Positions 37,427 to 47,165 of a stretch of 64,000 nt of DNA are shown here, one piece after another. The notes beneath the pieces are model-generated. The model searched no databases, was not told where the DNA came from, and saw nothing but the letters and a program-made list of their open reading frames with translations. Each line of letters opens with the position of its first letter. Position 1 is the stretch's first letter. The stretch spans positions 1 through 64,000 of the forward strand of contig PXRN01000005.1 in NCBI GenBank assembly GCA_003021045.1, given 5' to 3'. A program made the position numbers and the translations under genes. The stretch comes from Halobacteriales archaeon QS_4_69_34 (GTDB taxonomy: Archaea > Halobacteriota > Halobacteria > Halobacteriales > Halococcaceae).

Positions 37427-37858
37427 TCAGCCCGACTCCGAGAGCGTCCGTGCGAAGTCGTCGACCGGGATGACCGAGTAATCGACGGTGAGCGTATCGC
37501 GGGTGGCGCGAACCTTCCCGACGAACGTCGAGATCGCTTCGAGCGAGCCATCCAGGATGAACAGCTCCATGCAGTGGTGGTCGCCGACGTGACTGTGGAA
37601 GTTCGAGGCGACGAGCGCCTCGTGCTCGTGGCGGAGCCGGATCATCCGCTCCTCGACGCTCGTGGTCTCGTAGTCGAACAGCACCGTGACGACGGCCATG
37701 AGATCCCGCCCTTCGAGGCGAGCGTCCTCGAACTCCCCGAGGAGGTCGCGGGCGGCCTCGCGCACGACCTCGCTCCGGCCCGTGTAGCCGTGGTCGGCCG
37801 CGAAGGCGTCGATCCGGGCGAGCAGCTCCTCGGGCATCGAGACGCTGACGACGGTCAT
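37427..37858 (-). CDS. nikR: NikR-like nickel-responsive repressor
   Basis: A 143-residue regulator with an N-terminal ribbon-helix-helix DNA-binding part ([20 protein letters not shown] then [13 protein letters not shown]) and a C-terminal ACT-like domain. The four nickel ligands fit exactly: His77, His88, His90 and Cys96 in [20 protein letters not shown]. It is therefore a likely nickel-dependent repressor of nickel uptake or enzyme genes, but no such genes are adjacent. A CATAACT element about 25 bases upstream supports the start. Confidence 0.85.
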   Translation of the reverse strand: MTVVSVSMPEELLARIDAFAADHGYTGRSEVVREAARDLLGEFEDARLEGRDLMAVVTVLFDYETTSVEERMIRLRHEHEALVASNFHSHVGDHHCMELFILDGSLEAISTFVGKVRATRDTLTVDYSVIPVDDFARTLSESG

Positions 37859-38007
37859 GTGGTGTCCTGACGCCGCCGAGTTATGAGGCTGGTGTCCACA
37901 GGATCGCGGACAGAGGGCGTCGTGGGGTCGAGGAGCGAAGAAGGGGAAGGGCGAAGGGGGAAAAGGAAAGTCGAGACGAACGGACGGCCGGGACGGGGCG
38001 GTAGCAC

Positions 38008-38988
38008 TCACAACCGCTCGGGCGCGAGCGCCTCGACCGTGCGCTCGCCGAGCGTCTCGTCTACTTGGTTCGGCACGACCACCAGCGGCCGGTCGATCGT
38101 CGACGCCTCGACGAGTTCGCGGAGCTGTGCCCGTGCTTCGTCGGGCCGGCCCGCGACGCCGAGCGCCGCGATCATCTCGTCGGTGACGGCCCCGGTCGCC
38201 TCCTCCCGGCCACCCCCGCGCCACGCCGACGCGACGCGCTCGGCCGCCTCGGGGAAGCGCGAAGCGACGGCTTTCCTATACCCCTCGCCGCTGCCGACGT
38301 AGTAGGCGACGTGATCCCGGATCGCGTCCCGGGCCTCCTCCGGGTCCTCGGCCACCACTGCAGGAACGTAGGGCGCGACCGTGATGTCCTCGGGATCGCG
38401 TCCGGCTCCGCGGGCGGCCTCGGCGACCTCCTCGAAGGCGTCGCCGAGGTCGGGAAACGGGACGTTGTGGGGCAGCCAGCCCTCACAGAGCCGCCCGACG
38501 ACGCGCCGGTTGGCGGGCCCGAGCGCGGCGTGATAGACCGGAACCTCCGCGTCGAGCGGCGGGACGTCCGCGGCGTGGAAGAGTTCGCCGTCGTAGTTGG
38601 TTGGCTCCTCGCCTTCCAGGAGGGCCTTCGTGAGTTCGATACACTCGTGGGCGCGCCGGACGGGGCGCTCGAAGGCCATCCCGTGGAGATCCTCGACGGC
38701 CTTCGGGGTGCTCGTACCGACCCCGAGGGTGAACCGCCCCTCGGAGACGTCGTCGAGCGTGGCGGCCGTCATCGCCAGGACGGCCGGCGAGCGCGAGAAC
38801 ACGTTCAAGATGGCCGACCCGAGACCGATGTCGTCCGTTCGGACGGCGATCTCGGTGAGCCCCACCACCGAGCTCCGGCCCCAGAGCTCGCCCGTCCAGA
38901 CCGACTCGTAGCCCCACTCCTCGGCGCGGACCGCGAGCGCCGCCGGATCGGTGTCGCCGGCGTGGGGCAACAGCAGTCCGAGGCTCAT
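38008..38988 (-). CDS. LLM-class flavin/F420-dependent oxidoreductase
   Basis: A 326-residue TIM-barrel protein of the luciferase-like monooxygenase family. Features are the N-terminal strand [20 protein letters not shown], the [10 protein letters not shown] segment, [20 protein letters not shown] and [11 protein letters not shown]. Archaeal members often use coenzyme F420. The substrate is unknown. A minus-strand TTTTATATC at 39011-39020 gives a leaderless start at 38988. A second, different LLM gene is at 53713-54795. Confidence 0.85.
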   Translation of the reverse strand: MSLGLLLPHAGDTDPAALAVRAEEWGYESVWTGELWGRSSVVGLTEIAVRTDDIGLGSAILNVFSRSPAVLAMTAATLDDVSEGRFTLGVGTSTPKAVEDLHGMAFERPVRRAHECIELTKALLEGEEPTNYDGELFHAADVPPLDAEVPVYHAALGPANRRVVGRLCEGWLPHNVPFPDLGDAFEEVAEAARGAGRDPEDITVAPYVPAVVAEDPEEARDAIRDHVAYYVGSGEGYRKAVASRFPEAAERVASAWRGGGREEATGAVTDEMIAALGVAGRPDEARAQLRELVEASTIDRPLVVVPNQVDETLGERTVEALAPERL

Positions 38989-39010
38989 GCGCCCCCGCGA
39001 GCGCGCCGAT

Positions 39011-39020
39011 GATATAAAAT
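39011..39020 (-). promoter_or_regulatory. TATA box of the LLM gene
   Basis: ATTTTATATC on the minus strand is centred about 27 bases before the ATG at 38988. Confidence 0.65.
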
Positions 39021-39097
39021 CGCCGCCCGCATCGGACGGTTCGACGAGAGCGGCGATCGGGCGGTCGCGATCGAACGACTCGCTGTGTGGTGGCCGC

Positions 39098-39150
39098 TGG
39101 GCGGTGCGGTGGCGGTCGCGGTCTCTCGTGTCTCCCGGCGCTCGTGGTCC
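39098..39150 (-). repeat. Modular GC-rich intergenic repeat, copy F (partial, reverse)
   Basis: On the minus strand it reads GGACCACGAGCGCCG, ACACGAGAGACCGC and GACCGCCACCGCACCGC, which match the first three modules of copies B and E. The later modules are not found, so it is truncated. It lies in the 330-base gap between the LLM and CoA-transferase genes. Confidence 0.5.
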
Positions 39151-39318
39151 GTATCCCGTTCCCACCCGTTTTTCCGGAAGCGCAAACGCACGGATCACGG
39201 GCGGTCGGGTTCGCATGCGGGCGCGGTCGCCAGTCGGAGTCGGAGTGGCCTGTGGCTCGCGGTCGACGTCGCGGTTCGCCTCCTCTCCGATCGAACCGTC
39301 TCCAGGCCGGCGTTCCTC

Positions 39319-40488
39319 TCACCCGATCGCACCGCTCTCGCGCAGCGCGGCCAGCTCGTCGTCGTCCACCCCGCTCTCCCGAAGAACGCGCTCGGTGTGC
39401 TCGCCGTGGCCGGGTACGTCGCCGCCCGCGTTCGGCGGTTCTGCCGACGAGCGCGCGGGAAAGCCCACCCGCGGTGGTGCGTCCGCGGGCCGCTCGACCA
39501 GCCCGCGCGCCTCGATCTGGGGGTGGGAGAGCGCCTCGGCGGGCGTGTTCACCGGCGCGACCGCTGCCTCGACGTCCGCTAGCTCCGCCTCCCACTCCTC
39601 GCGCGTCCGCTCGGCGAAGATGGCCTCCAGCTCCTCCCTGAGGGCCTCGCGGGCCGCCGGATCCTCGGTCATGTGCTCTCCGATCAGGTCCTCGCGGTCG
39701 ACGGCCGCACAGAACGCCGTCCAGAACTGCGGTTCGAGCGCGCCCAGCGTGACGTACTCACCCTCTTTGGTCTCGTAGACGTCGTACCACGGGAACGCGC
39801 CCGTGAGGGGGGTCTTGCCGGGCCGGGGGTCCGCGCCCGCGAGCGCTTCGGGGGCGACCGACTGGGCAAAGGAGGCGACCGCGTCGGTCATCGACACGTC
39901 GACGTACTCGCCGTCGGTCGTGCCGAGCTCCCGGGAGAGCAGTGCGCCGACGACCGAGAAGGCCGCGAACAGGCCGCCGGCCATGTCCCCGATCTGGTAG
40001 CCCGGGACCACGGGCTTGGAGTCCGGATCGGCACGGGTCATGTCGAGCAGGCCCGCGAGCCCGACGTAGTTGAGGTCGTGGCCCACCCGATCGGCGTGGG
40101 GCCCCTCCTGGCCGTAGCCAGTGAGCGAGCAGTAGACGATCCGAGGACTGTGCTCGCGAACGGCCTCGTAGCCGACGCCGAGGCGCTCGGCCACCCCGGG
40201 CCGGAAGCTCTCGATGACGACGTCGGCGTCGGCCGCGAGCCGGTAGAAGGCCTCCCGAGCGCCCTCGGCCTTCAGATCGAGGGCGACGCTTCGCTTGCCC
40301 CGATTGACGGCGTCGAAGACCGCGCCGTGACCGCGGTCCGTGGTCGGCGGCATGTGCCTGGCGTAGTCGCCCGCGCCGGTGTCCTCGATCTTGACTACCT
40401 CCGCGCCCGCGTCCGCGAGCAGCTGGGTGGCGTAGGGGCCGGGAAGCAGACGCGTCAGGTCGAGCACGCGGACGCCGTCGAGTCTCAT
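39319..40488 (-). CDS. CaiB/BaiF family CoA-transferase
   Basis: A 389-residue class III CoA-transferase or alpha-methylacyl-CoA racemase-like enzyme. Motifs are VRVLDLTRLLPGPYATQLLA, GAEVVKIED, NRGKRSVALDLK and IESFRPGVAERLG, with the catalytic aspartate Asp138 in VGHDLNYVGLAG. It transfers CoA between carboxylates or racemises branched acyl-CoAs. A GCATTAAGTC element about 27 bases upstream supports the ATG. No other acyl-CoA gene adjoins, so the substrate is open. Confidence 0.85.
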   Translation of the reverse strand: MRLDGVRVLDLTRLLPGPYATQLLADAGAEVVKIEDTGAGDYARHMPPTTDRGHGAVFDAVNRGKRSVALDLKAEGAREAFYRLAADADVVIESFRPGVAERLGVGYEAVREHSPRIVYCSLTGYGQEGPHADRVGHDLNYVGLAGLLDMTRADPDSKPVVPGYQIGDMAGGLFAAFSVVGALLSRELGTTDGEYVDVSMTDAVASFAQSVAPEALAGADPRPGKTPLTGAFPWYDVYETKEGEYVTLGALEPQFWTAFCAAVDREDLIGEHMTEDPAAREALREELEAIFAERTREEWEAELADVEAAVAPVNTPAEALSHPQIEARGLVERPADAPPRVGFPARSSAEPPNAGGDVPGHGEHTERVLRESGVDDDELAALRESGAIG

Positions 40489-40893
40489 GGACCGATCACT
40501 CGCCGGATCGACTTAATGCTCGCGTGATCGGTCGTGGATGGATCGCTGTCGGACAGCGGGCGCAACTCGGTCTGCCGGGATCGGATCGATCGAGGTTCCA
40601 TCCCCGTCGATCGAGACGGCGGACCGTCGGCCGACCGAAGGCGAACTGCCGCTGGCACGCGAGCACGGCGGTGCGGACGCGGCACGGTTCGGCCGGGCCG
40701 TCCGTAGCGACCGCGACGGCAGGAGGGGGCCGAGCGAAACGGCGAGGGTCGATACCGTCGGCGAGAACTCGTTCGCCCCGACCCGGCGGTCGCGCTGCCG
40801 TCCGTCGTACCCGGGCGACCGACGTGTGGGTGCTTCTCGGCGACGGTACGGGCGACCGAAACCTGTTAGCCGCGGCGACCCCTCCCGAACCCC
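40489..40893. other. Gap upstream of tiaS
   Basis: About 405 bases between divergent genes without a convincing ORF. The left end holds the CoA-transferase promoter near 40510-40520, and the right end GTTAGC near 40865-40870, 27 bases before the tiaS GTG. Nothing else is recognised. Confidence 0.4.
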
Positions 40894-42366
40894 GTGACCG
40901 CCATCGGGCTCGACGACACCGACTCGCGGGAGCAGGGGATGTGTACCACCTACGTCGCCGCACGGATCGCCCGCCGCGTCCGCGACCGGGGGGCCGCCGT
41001 CGAGCGCCCCCTGCTGGTGCGGCTGAACCCGGCGATCGAGCACAAGACGCGGGGCAACGCCGCGCTCGCGGTCCACACCGACCTCGCGCCCGGCGACGCC
41101 TTCGCGCTCGCTCGCGAAGAACTCGACGCGAGCGCCGTGACCGCCGATCCCGACACGAATCCGGGACTCGTCATCGCACCGGGAAACGACGGATCGAGAG
41201 GCGGTGAGCGTGAAGCGAACGGGCTGGATGTCGCCGCGATTCCCGAACCCGTCGCCGAGTTCGCCCGCGCGGCCGTCCGGGACCGGCTGGCCGTCGACGA
41301 CGCGCGCCGGCTGATCGACTCCCACGGGTTCCGGTCGGCGGGCTGGAAAACGGAGCGCGGGCTCGTCGGCGCGCTCGCGGCCGTCGGCGCGCCCGCCGCC
41401 CTCGGGGAGTGGACGTTCGAGCGCGTCGCCTACCGCGAGCCCGAACGGTGGGGCACGCCCCGCGCGGTCGAGCGCGAGTCCGTGTTCGCGGCCGCCGCGG
41501 CGGAGTATCCGGCGGCGTGGGACACGATCGACCGCGAGGAGGGCGAGGCGGTCTGTGTGCCCCACACCCCGGGCCCGGTCCTGTTCGGGATCCGTGGGGA
41601 CGAGCCCGCGGCCTGCCGGCGGGTCGCCGATCTGATCGAGAGCGAGCCGATCGCGTTCACGGAGACCTTCGCCACGAACCAGGGGACCGACGCCCACCTC
41701 CGTGCGGGCTCGATCGGGGCGCTCCGGGATGGACGCTCCTACCGGGTCGACGGGACCGTCACGACGCCGCCCGCGACGCGACGGGGCGGCCACGTCTTCC
41801 TCACCATCGCCGATGGAGGCCAGATCGAGACAGGTACAGTTGACGAAAAGGACGGTGAAGCCGACGTCGGCGACGGACCGATGGACGGCGAGCGCGACGG
41901 TGGTGGCGAGCGCGAGCTGCAGTGTGTCGCCTTCGAGCCCACCAAGCGCTTCCGGGACCGGGTGCGCGCGCTCCGGGTCGGCGACCGGCTCACGGTCTGT
42001 GGCGAGTTCACCGCCCGCCGCGCTGACGGAGTCGGCGGGTCGGGCGGGGTCGACAGCTCGTGCGGGGCCGACGGATCGGACGGGGGCCGGACGCTCAAGC
42101 TGGAGAAGTTCGCCGTCCGCTCGCTCCGGGACACCGAGCGCGTCACGCCCACCTGTCCCGAGTGTGAGCGCTCGATGGAGAGCGCCGGCCGCGGGCAGGG
42201 CTACCGGTGTCGTGACTGTGGAACGGGCATGAACGGGAAAGTCGAGCAGCGGATCGAGCGCGCCCTCGAACCCGGCTGGTACGAGGTGCCGCCGTGTGCG
42301 CGCCGGCACGTCGCCACGCCGCTCGTCCGGGGCGGGTTCGACGCGCCGATCCATCCCGAGCGCTAG
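40894..42366 (+). CDS. tiaS: tRNA(Ile2) agmatinylcytidine synthetase TiaS
   Basis: A 490-residue enzyme that attaches agmatine to cytidine-34 of tRNA-Ile2 so that AUA codons are read. The N-terminus has TAIGLDDTDSREQGMCTTYV and RLNPAIEHKTRGNAAL from the kinase-like and FLD domains, and FTETFATNQGTDAHL precedes an OB-fold region. A C-terminal zinc ribbon CPECERSME..CRDCGTG completes the TCKD-FLD-OB-ZR layout. Two low-complexity insertions (about 310-335 and 380-402) are acidic. GTG is the start; a TATA-like element lies at -27. Confidence 0.9.
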   Translation: MTAIGLDDTDSREQGMCTTYVAARIARRVRDRGAAVERPLLVRLNPAIEHKTRGNAALAVHTDLAPGDAFALAREELDASAVTADPDTNPGLVIAPGNDGSRGGEREANGLDVAAIPEPVAEFARAAVRDRLAVDDARRLIDSHGFRSAGWKTERGLVGALAAVGAPAALGEWTFERVAYREPERWGTPRAVERESVFAAAAAEYPAAWDTIDREEGEAVCVPHTPGPVLFGIRGDEPAACRRVADLIESEPIAFTETFATNQGTDAHLRAGSIGALRDGRSYRVDGTVTTPPATRRGGHVFLTIADGGQIETGTVDEKDGEADVGDGPMDGERDGGGERELQCVAFEPTKRFRDRVRALRVGDRLTVCGEFTARRADGVGGSGGVDSSCGADGSDGGRTLKLEKFAVRSLRDTERVTPTCPECERSMESAGRGQGYRCRDCGTGMNGKVEQRIERALEPGWYEVPPCARRHVATPLVRGGFDAPIHPER

Positions 42367-42443
42367 GGCCATCGGGAGCCGTCGTCGGCTCACACCGGGC
42401 GAGGCCGTCCGACAGCGGATGGGACGAGACAGGCGGCCCCATA

Positions 42444-43556
42444 TCACGTCTTCAGCCCGCTTCCGGTCAGCGCCACGACCACGTCAGCCCCGGGACCGAG
42501 GACGCCGCGTTCGCGGTACGTCCGGAGGGCGGCGGTCGCCGTCGCACACGTCGGCTCGACGTGAAAGCCCGCCCGGGCGAGCCGGTCGTGCTCTCGCCGG
42601 GTCGCTCCCTCGCCGACCGCGACCGCGTCGCCGCCGGTCCCTTCGATCGCTCGCACGATCTCCTCGCGTCGTGGGGGTTCGCGGACGTGGATGCCGTCGG
42701 CCGCCTCGTTCGTCCCCGTGTTCGCTCCACCGCCGTCGGCCTCGCCGTTCCCGGTCCCGTCGCCGTGGAGTTCGGCGACGATCGGTGCGTAGCCGGTCGC
42801 CTGCGCGCCGAACAATCGTGGTATCTCGTTCACCCAGCCCGCCTCCCGGAGCGCGCGAAAGCCCCGGTAGGCACCCAGCAAGAGCGTCCCGTGGCCCAGC
42901 GGTAGCACGACCGCATCCGGTACCGACCAGTCGCGCTGGGCCGCGATCTCGAAGGCCACAGTTCGGGTCCCGGCGTAGAAGGCCGGACGCCACGCGTGGC
43001 TCGCGTACCAGCCCTCGCCGGCCTCGACTGCCTCGGTGCACGCGGCGGTCACGTCCGCCCGACTGCCGTCGACCCTGACCGCGTCGGCACCGGCGCGCTC
43101 GATGGCCCGGAGCTTCGCGGCCGTCGTGTCCGTCGGCACGAAGATCCGGGCGTCGATGCCCGCGCGGGCGGCGTAGGTGGCGATCGCCGCGCCCGCGTTA
43201 CCCGAGGAGTCCTCGACGACCCGCTCGACGCCCAGCCCGACCGCCCGCGAGACGACCATCGCCGCGCCGCGATCCTTGAAGCTGCCCGTCGGAAAGACGT
43301 ATTCGAGCTTGAACGATGCGTCCCACTCCGGAGCGTCGACCAGCGGCGTCCAGCCCTCCGCGAGCGTGACGCGTCGGGCGACCGGGTGGAAGCCGGCGAG
43401 CGCCCAGAGACCCTCCCGGGTGTCGATCTCGGCGAACGTGGGCGCGGGACCGGCGGGGAGGGGCTGCTCGGCGAATTCGAGGGGGTGGGTACACTCACAG
43501 CGCCAGCGATCGGCGTAGGTGTTCCCGCAGACAGGACAGCACAGGGCGGCGGCCAT
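42444..43556 (-). CDS. thrC: Threonine synthase-like PLP enzyme
   Basis: A 370-residue fold-type II PLP enzyme. The N-terminus has zinc-ribbon-like cysteines (CCPVCG, CECTHP) typical of archaeal threonine synthases. The cofactor lysine is Lys94 in FPTGSFKDRGAAMVV, and VEDSSGNAGAAIATYAARAG binds the substrate. The phosphate loop is DAVVLPLGHGTLLLG. It converts O-phosphohomoserine to threonine, or is a close relative of uncertain specificity. Residues of about 258-275 are a low-complexity loop. The stop is well before the tiaS end, so the genes converge. Confidence 0.8.
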   Translation of the reverse strand: MAAALCCPVCGNTYADRWRCECTHPLEFAEQPLPAGPAPTFAEIDTREGLWALAGFHPVARRVTLAEGWTPLVDAPEWDASFKLEYVFPTGSFKDRGAAMVVSRAVGLGVERVVEDSSGNAGAAIATYAARAGIDARIFVPTDTTAAKLRAIERAGADAVRVDGSRADVTAACTEAVEAGEGWYASHAWRPAFYAGTRTVAFEIAAQRDWSVPDAVVLPLGHGTLLLGAYRGFRALREAGWVNEIPRLFGAQATGYAPIVAELHGDGTGNGEADGGGANTGTNEAADGIHVREPPRREEIVRAIEGTGGDAVAVGEGATRREHDRLARAGFHVEPTCATATAALRTYRERGVLGPGADVVVALTGSGLKT

Positions 43557-43749
43557 GGTCCAGACGGCGGGCGCGACGACCTAGTAGGTGACGGTTCGCC
43601 CGTTCGGCGGGGATCCGCGAGCGGTCACGTCGGCCGCGAGCCGGTCCGTATCCGCGGTCCGCGAGCGGGTCATCTCGTTCGTCCTGCCCAGTTTCCGGAC
43701 AGCCGTCCGAACGACACGGTTTTGCCCCGGCCCTCGCAACCGCGGGCAG

Positions 43750-45132
43750 ATGCTGAGTAGACAGTTCCTCCGCGAGCACACAGAGGAAGTGCGGGAGGCC
43801 CTCGACGCCCGCGGGGTCGAGGACGTCGACCTCGACCGCGTTCTCGCGATCGACGAGGAGTGGCGCGGGCTGAAGGCACGGGGCGACGAGCTCCGCCACG
43901 AGCGCAACGAGGTGTCGAGCCGGATCGGCGAGCTCAAAGCCGAGGGCCGGGAGGAAGACGCCAAGGCGGCGATCGAGCGCTCCGCGGCGCTCAAAGAAGA
44001 GATCGGCGAGGTCGAGGAGCGCGCCGACGAACTCGAACACGAGCTCGACGTCCGCCTCCTCGAAATCCCCAACGTCCCCCACGAGAGCGTTCCCGTGGGC
44101 GAAGACGAGTCCGACAACGTCGAAGTCCGCCGCGAGGGTTTCGAGGACCTGCGGGATCTCCCCGAGCCCGTCGTCCCCCACTACGATCTGGGCGAGGCGC
44201 TCGACATCCTCGACTTCGAGCGCGGCGCGAAGGTGACCGGCGGTGGCTTCTACTTCCTGAAGGGCGACGGCGCGCGACTGGAGCACGCCCTGATCCAGTT
44301 CATGCTCGATCTCCACCGCGAGCAGGGCTACACCGACGTTTTTCCCCCGGTCCCGATCAGTTCGGCGTCGATGACGGGCACCGGTCAGCTCCCGAAGTTC
44401 GCCGACGACGCCTACCGGGTCGGCGGAAGCAACGACGAGCCCTACGACGAGGATGACCTCTGGCTCTGCCCGACCGCCGAAGTGCCGGTGACGAACATGT
44501 ACCGCGACGACATCCTGTTGGACGAGGACCTCCCGGTCAAGCATCAGGCCTACACGCCGAACTTCCGGCGCGAGGCCGGCGAGCACGGCACCGAAACCAG
44601 GGGACTCGTCCGCGTCCACCAGTTCGACAAGGTCGAACTCGTCAACTTCGTCCGCCCCGAGGCGAGCGACGACCGCCTCGAAGGACTCCTCGACGAGGCC
44701 GAGGAGACGCTGCGCCGCCTGGGGCTTCCCTATCGCATCCTCCGGATGTGCACCGCCGATCTGGGTTTCGCGCCGGCCGAGAAGTTCGATATCGAGGTGT
44801 GGGCCCCCGCCGATGACATGGCCGAGGGTCCCGCGGCGGGCGGGCGGTGGCTCGAAGTCTCCTCGGCGTCGAACTTCGAGGCGTTTCAGGCCCGCCGGGC
44901 CGGCCTCCGCTACCGACCGGAGCGCCACGAGTCCGCGGAGTGCCTCCACACGCTCAACGCCTCCGGGACGGCGGTCGGCCGGGTGATGGTCGCAGTTCTG
45001 GAGTACTACCAGAACCCCGACGGTACGGTCACGATCCCCGACGCTCTCCGACCCTACATGGGTGGAACGGAGGTCATCGAGGGCCACGAGCCTCTCGGCG
45101 AGAGCGCGGTCGGGGCCGGACGAAAGGAGTAA
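43750..45132 (+). CDS. serS: Seryl-tRNA synthetase
   Basis: A 460-residue class II synthetase. An N-terminal long coiled coil (about 30-105, ELRHERNEVSSRIGELKAEG then EEIGEVEERADELEHELD) binds the long variable arm of tRNA-Ser. The catalytic domain has motif 2 in FRREAGEHGTETRGLVRVHQ, the serine pocket in LCPTAEVPVTN, and motif 3 around SGTAVGRVMVAVLEYYQN. The length matches bacterial-type and haloarchaeal SerRS. A GGTTTTGCC element lies about 27 bases upstream, and the ATG is the first in the conserved frame. Confidence 0.95.
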   Translation: MLSRQFLREHTEEVREALDARGVEDVDLDRVLAIDEEWRGLKARGDELRHERNEVSSRIGELKAEGREEDAKAAIERSAALKEEIGEVEERADELEHELDVRLLEIPNVPHESVPVGEDESDNVEVRREGFEDLRDLPEPVVPHYDLGEALDILDFERGAKVTGGGFYFLKGDGARLEHALIQFMLDLHREQGYTDVFPPVPISSASMTGTGQLPKFADDAYRVGGSNDEPYDEDDLWLCPTAEVPVTNMYRDDILLDEDLPVKHQAYTPNFRREAGEHGTETRGLVRVHQFDKVELVNFVRPEASDDRLEGLLDEAEETLRRLGLPYRILRMCTADLGFAPAEKFDIEVWAPADDMAEGPAAGGRWLEVSSASNFEAFQARRAGLRYRPERHESAECLHTLNASGTAVGRVMVAVLEYYQNPDGTVTIPDALRPYMGGTEVIEGHEPLGESAVGAGRKE

Positions 45133-45184
45133 TCGCGAACCCCGGAGCGAATCGAGGCGATCGGTGCCGGCAACGTCGGCGCGC

Positions 45185-45529
45185 TCACGCGGTGTAGGTC
45201 CTGAGCTCGACGAACCGGCCGTCCTCGACGGCGAAGACGTCGACGAAGCCGAACCACGTCTCGCCGTCGGCCCGGTGCAGCCGGCCGCGAACGGCCACGT
45301 CGGTGTCTCGGGCGTCGCCCGCCGACTCGGCGTACACCGCCTCGACGGCGTGGGTCGTGTCGGCGTCGGGGCGCTCCTCGTGCATGAACCGGACGAACGC
45401 CTCGCGACCCTCGATCTTCCGGTCGGGCCGGCGATGGACGAACCCGGGCGAGAGGAGGGCCGCGAGCGCGTCGTACTCGCCCGCGTCGATCGTCCGGTAG
45501 TACTCGCGCGCGGCCGTCTCGGCGTCCAT
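45185..45529 (-). CDS. SnoaL/NTF2-like protein
   Basis: A 114-residue protein with the cone-shaped NTF2 fold: [58 protein letters not shown] and a final [19 protein letters not shown]. Such proteins bind small ligands or act as isomerases; the role is not predictable from sequence. It converges with serS and is divergent from tsr3, with 142 bases between starts. Confidence 0.75.
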   Translation of the reverse strand: MDAETAAREYYRTIDAGEYDALAALLSPGFVHRRPDRKIEGREAFVRFMHEERPDADTTHAVEAVYAESAGDARDTDVAVRGRLHRADGETWFGFVDVFAVEDGRFVELRTYTA

Positions 45530-45671
45530 ACCCTCTGGCGGGGCGCGCGGGTCAAGAACGTGCTGCCGATCGCGCGGCGCCGGTCCCGGCGTGGTCGCCG
45601 ACCCGCCGGGACGCTCGCGGACGCTCGTGCCGCCGACCGGCTCCAACACGCTCCACCCCGCCCGAGCACCT

Positions 45672-46201
45672 ATGACCGCCCCCCACCAACCGGGGAGCGT
45701 GGAGCTGCACGTCCGCTACGAGGGCGACGACGACCCCGAGAAGTGCACGGCCCGGAAGCTCGCCCGCTTCGACCTCGCTGCGCTCCATCGCTCCGACCGG
45801 GCGACGCCCGCCGGCGTGGTGTTGAACCCGCACGCCGAGCGGGCCCTCTCGCCGGCCGACGCGGGGAACGCGGCGGACGCGGGCGCCACCGAGCCCGGTC
45901 GAGCGCGCTCCCAGCGACGGCTGATCGCGCTCGACTGCTCGTGGGAGTCCGCGGGCGAGGCGCGCTTCTCGCTTCGGGGCGACCATCGCGCCCTTCCCTT
46001 TCTCGTCGCTGCCAACCCCGTCAACTACGGTCGTCCCTTCGAGCTCACCACGGTCGAGGCGCTCGCGGGCGCGCTCGTGATCCTCGGCGAGCACGCTACG
46101 CCGGCTGTGCGGATTCGAGGGAGGTGATCGCCGTCCAGTCGGAGTACGTCGATCCCGGGCGAGCGACCGCGGCCGGGGAGCCAGCGGACACGCTGGAGTG
46201 A
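45672..46201 (+). pseudogene. tsr3: Tsr3-type rRNA aminocarboxypropyltransferase, damaged
   Basis: The N-terminal 145 residues look like Tsr3 (DUF367), which transfers an aminocarboxypropyl group from SAM to a small-subunit rRNA uridine: [60 protein letters not shown] and [13 protein letters not shown]. The expected next segment, including the conserved F-x-W-G-x-x-F motif, is absent. After GEH the coding resumes in another frame with [20 protein letters not shown] and ends at 46201; the original frame stops at 46127. So roughly 20-25 residues are lost with a frameshift. It precedes rpl40e, as in other archaea. Confidence 0.75.
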
Positions 46202-46211
46202 CTCACAACGG

Positions 46212-46218
46212 TTAACTT
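46212..46218 (+). promoter_or_regulatory. TATA box of rpl40e
   Basis: TTAACTT is centred 25 bases before the ATG at 46240. Confidence 0.6.
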
Positions 46219-46239
46219 CGCCGCGTCACGACGACGTGC

Positions 46240-46389
46240 ATGGCCAGATTCGAGGCGGCGGAACGACGACTCCTCCACAAGCAGATCTGTATGCGCTGTA
46301 ACGCGCGCAACCCGAGTCGCGCCGACCGCTGCCGCAAATGTGGCTACGCCAATCTCCGCCCGAAGGCACGGGAGTCCCGCAGCGCCTGA
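46240..46389 (+). CDS. rpl40e: Ribosomal protein L40e
   Basis: A 49-residue zinc-binding ribosomal protein of the large subunit. It opens [20 protein letters not shown], has the four-cysteine zinc site C-M-R-C then C-R-K-C-G, and ends with a basic tail [14 protein letters not shown]. This is the typical archaeal L40e of about 50 residues. It is too short for many gene finders. Its own TATA box makes it independent of the damaged tsr3 gene upstream. Confidence 0.9.
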   Translation: MARFEAAERRLLHKQICMRCNARNPSRADRCRKCGYANLRPKARESRSA

Positions 46390-46580
46390 GCCCCGCGCCC
46401 ACCTTCGTGCAGGTCGACCGAGCGCGGTCCCGATCGCTCGCGGGCAGAGTGCTGATGCCGTCCAGCGGAGCGAACACAGCAGGCGCGAACCGCGGGATCC
46501 GCCGTGCGAGGTCCCGACGCACGATCGTCGTGAGACGCGGGGTCGACGTACGACCGTGGTGACCGACTCGCCGGGGTTTC

Positions 46581-46979
46581 TCAGAATGCGCCGCTCTCGA
46601 CCGCGATGTCGGCGTGGAGGGAGTCCCGCAGCGCGGCGTGGACGTGACAGTTGTCCTCGCCGCGCGCGACGAGTTCGTCTACCTCCCCGTCATCGAGGTC
46701 GGCCTCGACCTGCATGTCGAATCGGATCGCGGCGAGGTCGTCCTCGTCGTCGAGGTCGGCCGCGGCGTCGATCTCGATCCTCCCGAGGTCGTCGTGGCCG
46801 CGCTGCTGGCCGCCGACCCGGAACGCGGGGACATAACAGGAGGCGTAGTCGGCGACGAGCGTCGCGTTCGGGTTCGGCCCCTCCTCGTCGGTGGCGTCGA
46901 TCGTGAGCTCGAAGTCGCCGACGCGGCTCCGTGTGACGAATCCCTCTTCGGACGTGCTGGTGACGTGGATGTCTGCCAT
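46581..46979 (-). CDS. OsmC-like protein
   Basis: A 132-residue OsmC/Ohr-family protein. Two family cysteines are at positions expected for the peroxide-reducing pair: Cys48 in DYASCYVPAF and Cys111 in GEDNCHVHAAL. The central acidic linker and HAAL end are typical. It may reduce organic hydroperoxides, or be a divergent member of unknown activity. A minus-strand CGCTTAGGGG about 27 bases upstream supports the ATG at 46979. Confidence 0.8.
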   Translation of the reverse strand: MADIHVTSTSEEGFVTRSRVGDFELTIDATDEEGPNPNATLVADYASCYVPAFRVGGQQRGHDDLGRIEIDAAADLDDEDDLAAIRFDMQVEADLDDGEVDELVARGEDNCHVHAALRDSLHADIAVESGAF

Positions 46980-47165
46980 TTCATCCTCCCGTACGACCCC
47001 CACGCCCCTAAGCGTTGGCCGCTCGTGTGCCGGGTGAGTCGTGCCGTGGAGTTCGGGCGGTTTCGGCCGTCGGATTCCGGCGCTGCTCGGTCGGCTGGAT
47101 TCGAGTGCCGCTTTCGAGCAAGGGACTGATCGTGAGGGTGGCCATCGAGGGAGGAAGGGAGGCCA

